Source: Alphaproteobacteria bacterium (GTDB lineage Bacteria; Pseudomonadota; Alphaproteobacteria; Micavibrionales; UBA2020). Taken from it: 43,341 bases of DNA. Positions 42,705-43,341 of the stretch are shown here, piece by piece. The DNA is taken from the NCBI GenBank assembly GCA_016124645.1, contig WGNE01000038.1:1-43341 (forward strand), given 5' to 3'. The position numbers and the translations under genes were made by a program. The notes under the pieces were generated by a model. It was not told the origin of the DNA. It saw nothing but the letters and a program-made list of their open reading frames with translations, and did no database searches. Numbering within the stretch: position 1 is the stretch's first letter; every line of letters begins with the position of its first letter.

Positions 42705-43341
42705 TCAGACGTCCAGCAGCAGGCGCTGCGGGTCCTCGATCGCATCCTTGATGCGCACGAGGAAGGACACCGCTTCCTTGCCATCGACGATGCGGTGGTC
42801 GTAGGACATGGCGAGGTACATCATGGGGCGGATGACGACCTGCCCGTTCACCGCCATCGGGCGTTCCTGTATCTTGTGCATGCCCAGAATGGCCGATTGC
42901 GGCGGGTTGATGATGGGCGTGGACATCAAAGAGCCGAAGATGCCGCCGTTGGTGATGGTGAAGGTGCCGCCGGAAAGCTCTTCCAGCGCGACCTTGCCCT
43001 CGCGCGCGCGCAGGCCGAGGTCGCCGATCTCCTTCTCGATGGTGGCGAAGCCCTTCTGGTCCGCGTCGCGCACCACGGGCACGATGAGCCCGGTCGGGGT
43101 GGAGACCGCGACGCCGATGTCGTAGTAGTTCTTGTAAACGATGTCCTGCCCGTCGATCTCCGCGTTCACGGCCGGAAAGTCCTTCAGCGCCTGAATGGCG
43201 GCCTTGACGAAGAAGGACATGAAGCCCAGCTTCACGCCGTGCTTCTTCTCGAAGCTTTCCTTGTACTGGCTGCGCAGGGCCATGACATGGGTCATGTCCA
43301 CCTCGTTGAAGGTGGTGAGCATGGCGGCGGTGTTCTGCGCG
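42705..43341 (-). CDS. sucB: Dihydrolipoamide succinyltransferase (E2 of 2-oxoglutarate dehydrogenase), 3' part
   Basis: The C-terminal ~212 residues of an E2 acyltransferase; the lipoyl and E1/E3-binding domains lie past the right edge of the window. [36 protein letters not shown] and the catalytic SYDHRIVDG (His and Asp of the HxxxD motif) are typical of Suc[26 protein letters not shown] separates it from pyruvate dehydrogenase E2. It transfers succinyl from succinyl-dihydrolipoyl E2 to CoA in the TCA cycle. A strong terminator follows at 42651-42685, so it is not cotranscribed with lpdA. Confidence 0.95.
   Translation of the reverse strand, partial: AQNTAAMLTTFNEVDMTHVMALRSQYKESFEKKHGVKLGFMSFFVKAAIQALKDFPAVNAEIDGQDIVYKNYYDIGVAVSTPTGLIVPVVRDADQKGFATIEKEIGDLGLRAREGKVALEELSGGTFTITNGGIFGSLMSTPIINPPQSAILGMHKIQERPMAVNGQVVIRPMMYLAMSYDHRIVDGKEAVSFLVRIKDAIEDPQRLLLDV

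Noticed and set aside
1-43341. CRISPR arrays, tRNA or rRNA genes, insertion sequences, prophage genes
   Set aside because: I looked for regularly spaced repeats, cloverleaf-like sequences, transposase or integrase motifs and phage structural genes and found none.

Overview
The window is about 43 kb of GC-rich, densely packed bacterial chromosome. Gene content points to an alphaproteobacterium: RimO, an EpmB/KamA-type aminomutase, an ECF sigma/anti-sigma/periplasmic-sensor operon, the five-step HutF/HutG histidine route, an Lpd-SucB end of a 2-oxoglutarate dehydrogenase locus, and short GC-rich palindromic intergenic repeats. The lineage is inferred from content and style only; there is no rRNA or tRNA in the window. 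I see no transposase, integrase, phage structural gene or CRISPR array.

Layout. 1-299: 5' end of purF (minus). 468-9257: a divergent NAD-salvage block. On the minus strand are pncB-like nicotinate phosphoribosyltransferase, a pncA-like nicotinamidase and a nucleotidyltransferase/glutaminase/NAD-synthetase fusion. On the plus strand are a PRPP synthetase and a YiiX-like hydrolase. 9344-12892: MFS transporter and GlgX. 13048-15120: two-component system. 15275-16868: YfdX-like secreted protein (minus) and a divergent EndoU-like protein (plus). 16872-19457: EpmB/KamA-like aminomutase and RimO. 19479-21699: three translationally coupled ankyrin paralogues. 21915-23138: secreted dienelactone hydrolase and MscL. 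23362-26871: a 1169-residue protein of unknown function. 26950-29263: ECF sigma, anti-sigma and CnrX/CpxP-like sensor, followed by two very small lipoproteins, one clearly entericidin-like. 29539-31792: alpha/beta hydrolase and a HExxH metallopeptidase-like protein. 31918-39471: complete histidine utilisation set (hutF, hutI, hutG, hutH, hutU) with a DUF4919-like secreted protein inside it. 39594-43341: lpdA, a tandem pair of probable small-RNA genes, an uncharacterised Cys/His protein and the 3' part of sucB.

How the genes fit together. The NAD block encodes every step from nicotinamide to NAD+: nicotinamidase, NAPRT (using PRPP from the adjacent synthetase), NaMN adenylyltransferase and glutamine-dependent NAD synthetase. 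Nearly every enzyme is longer than its family norm. The hut genes take histidine to glutamate plus formate, feeding 2-oxoglutarate metabolism, two of whose dehydrogenase genes (lpdA, sucB) lie at the right end.

The signals I consider most likely to be new are: (1) two tandem ~110-nt intergenic transcription units (41160-41513) with conserved promoters, a 5' hairpin exposing an anti-Shine-Dalgarno-like UCUCC loop, and terminators whose stems have diverged while keeping a CCGTAAC loop; (2) the compact oversized NAD-salvage divergon; (3) the ankyrin triplet with a shared C-terminal domain; and (4) the 1169-residue protein with degenerate repeated modules.
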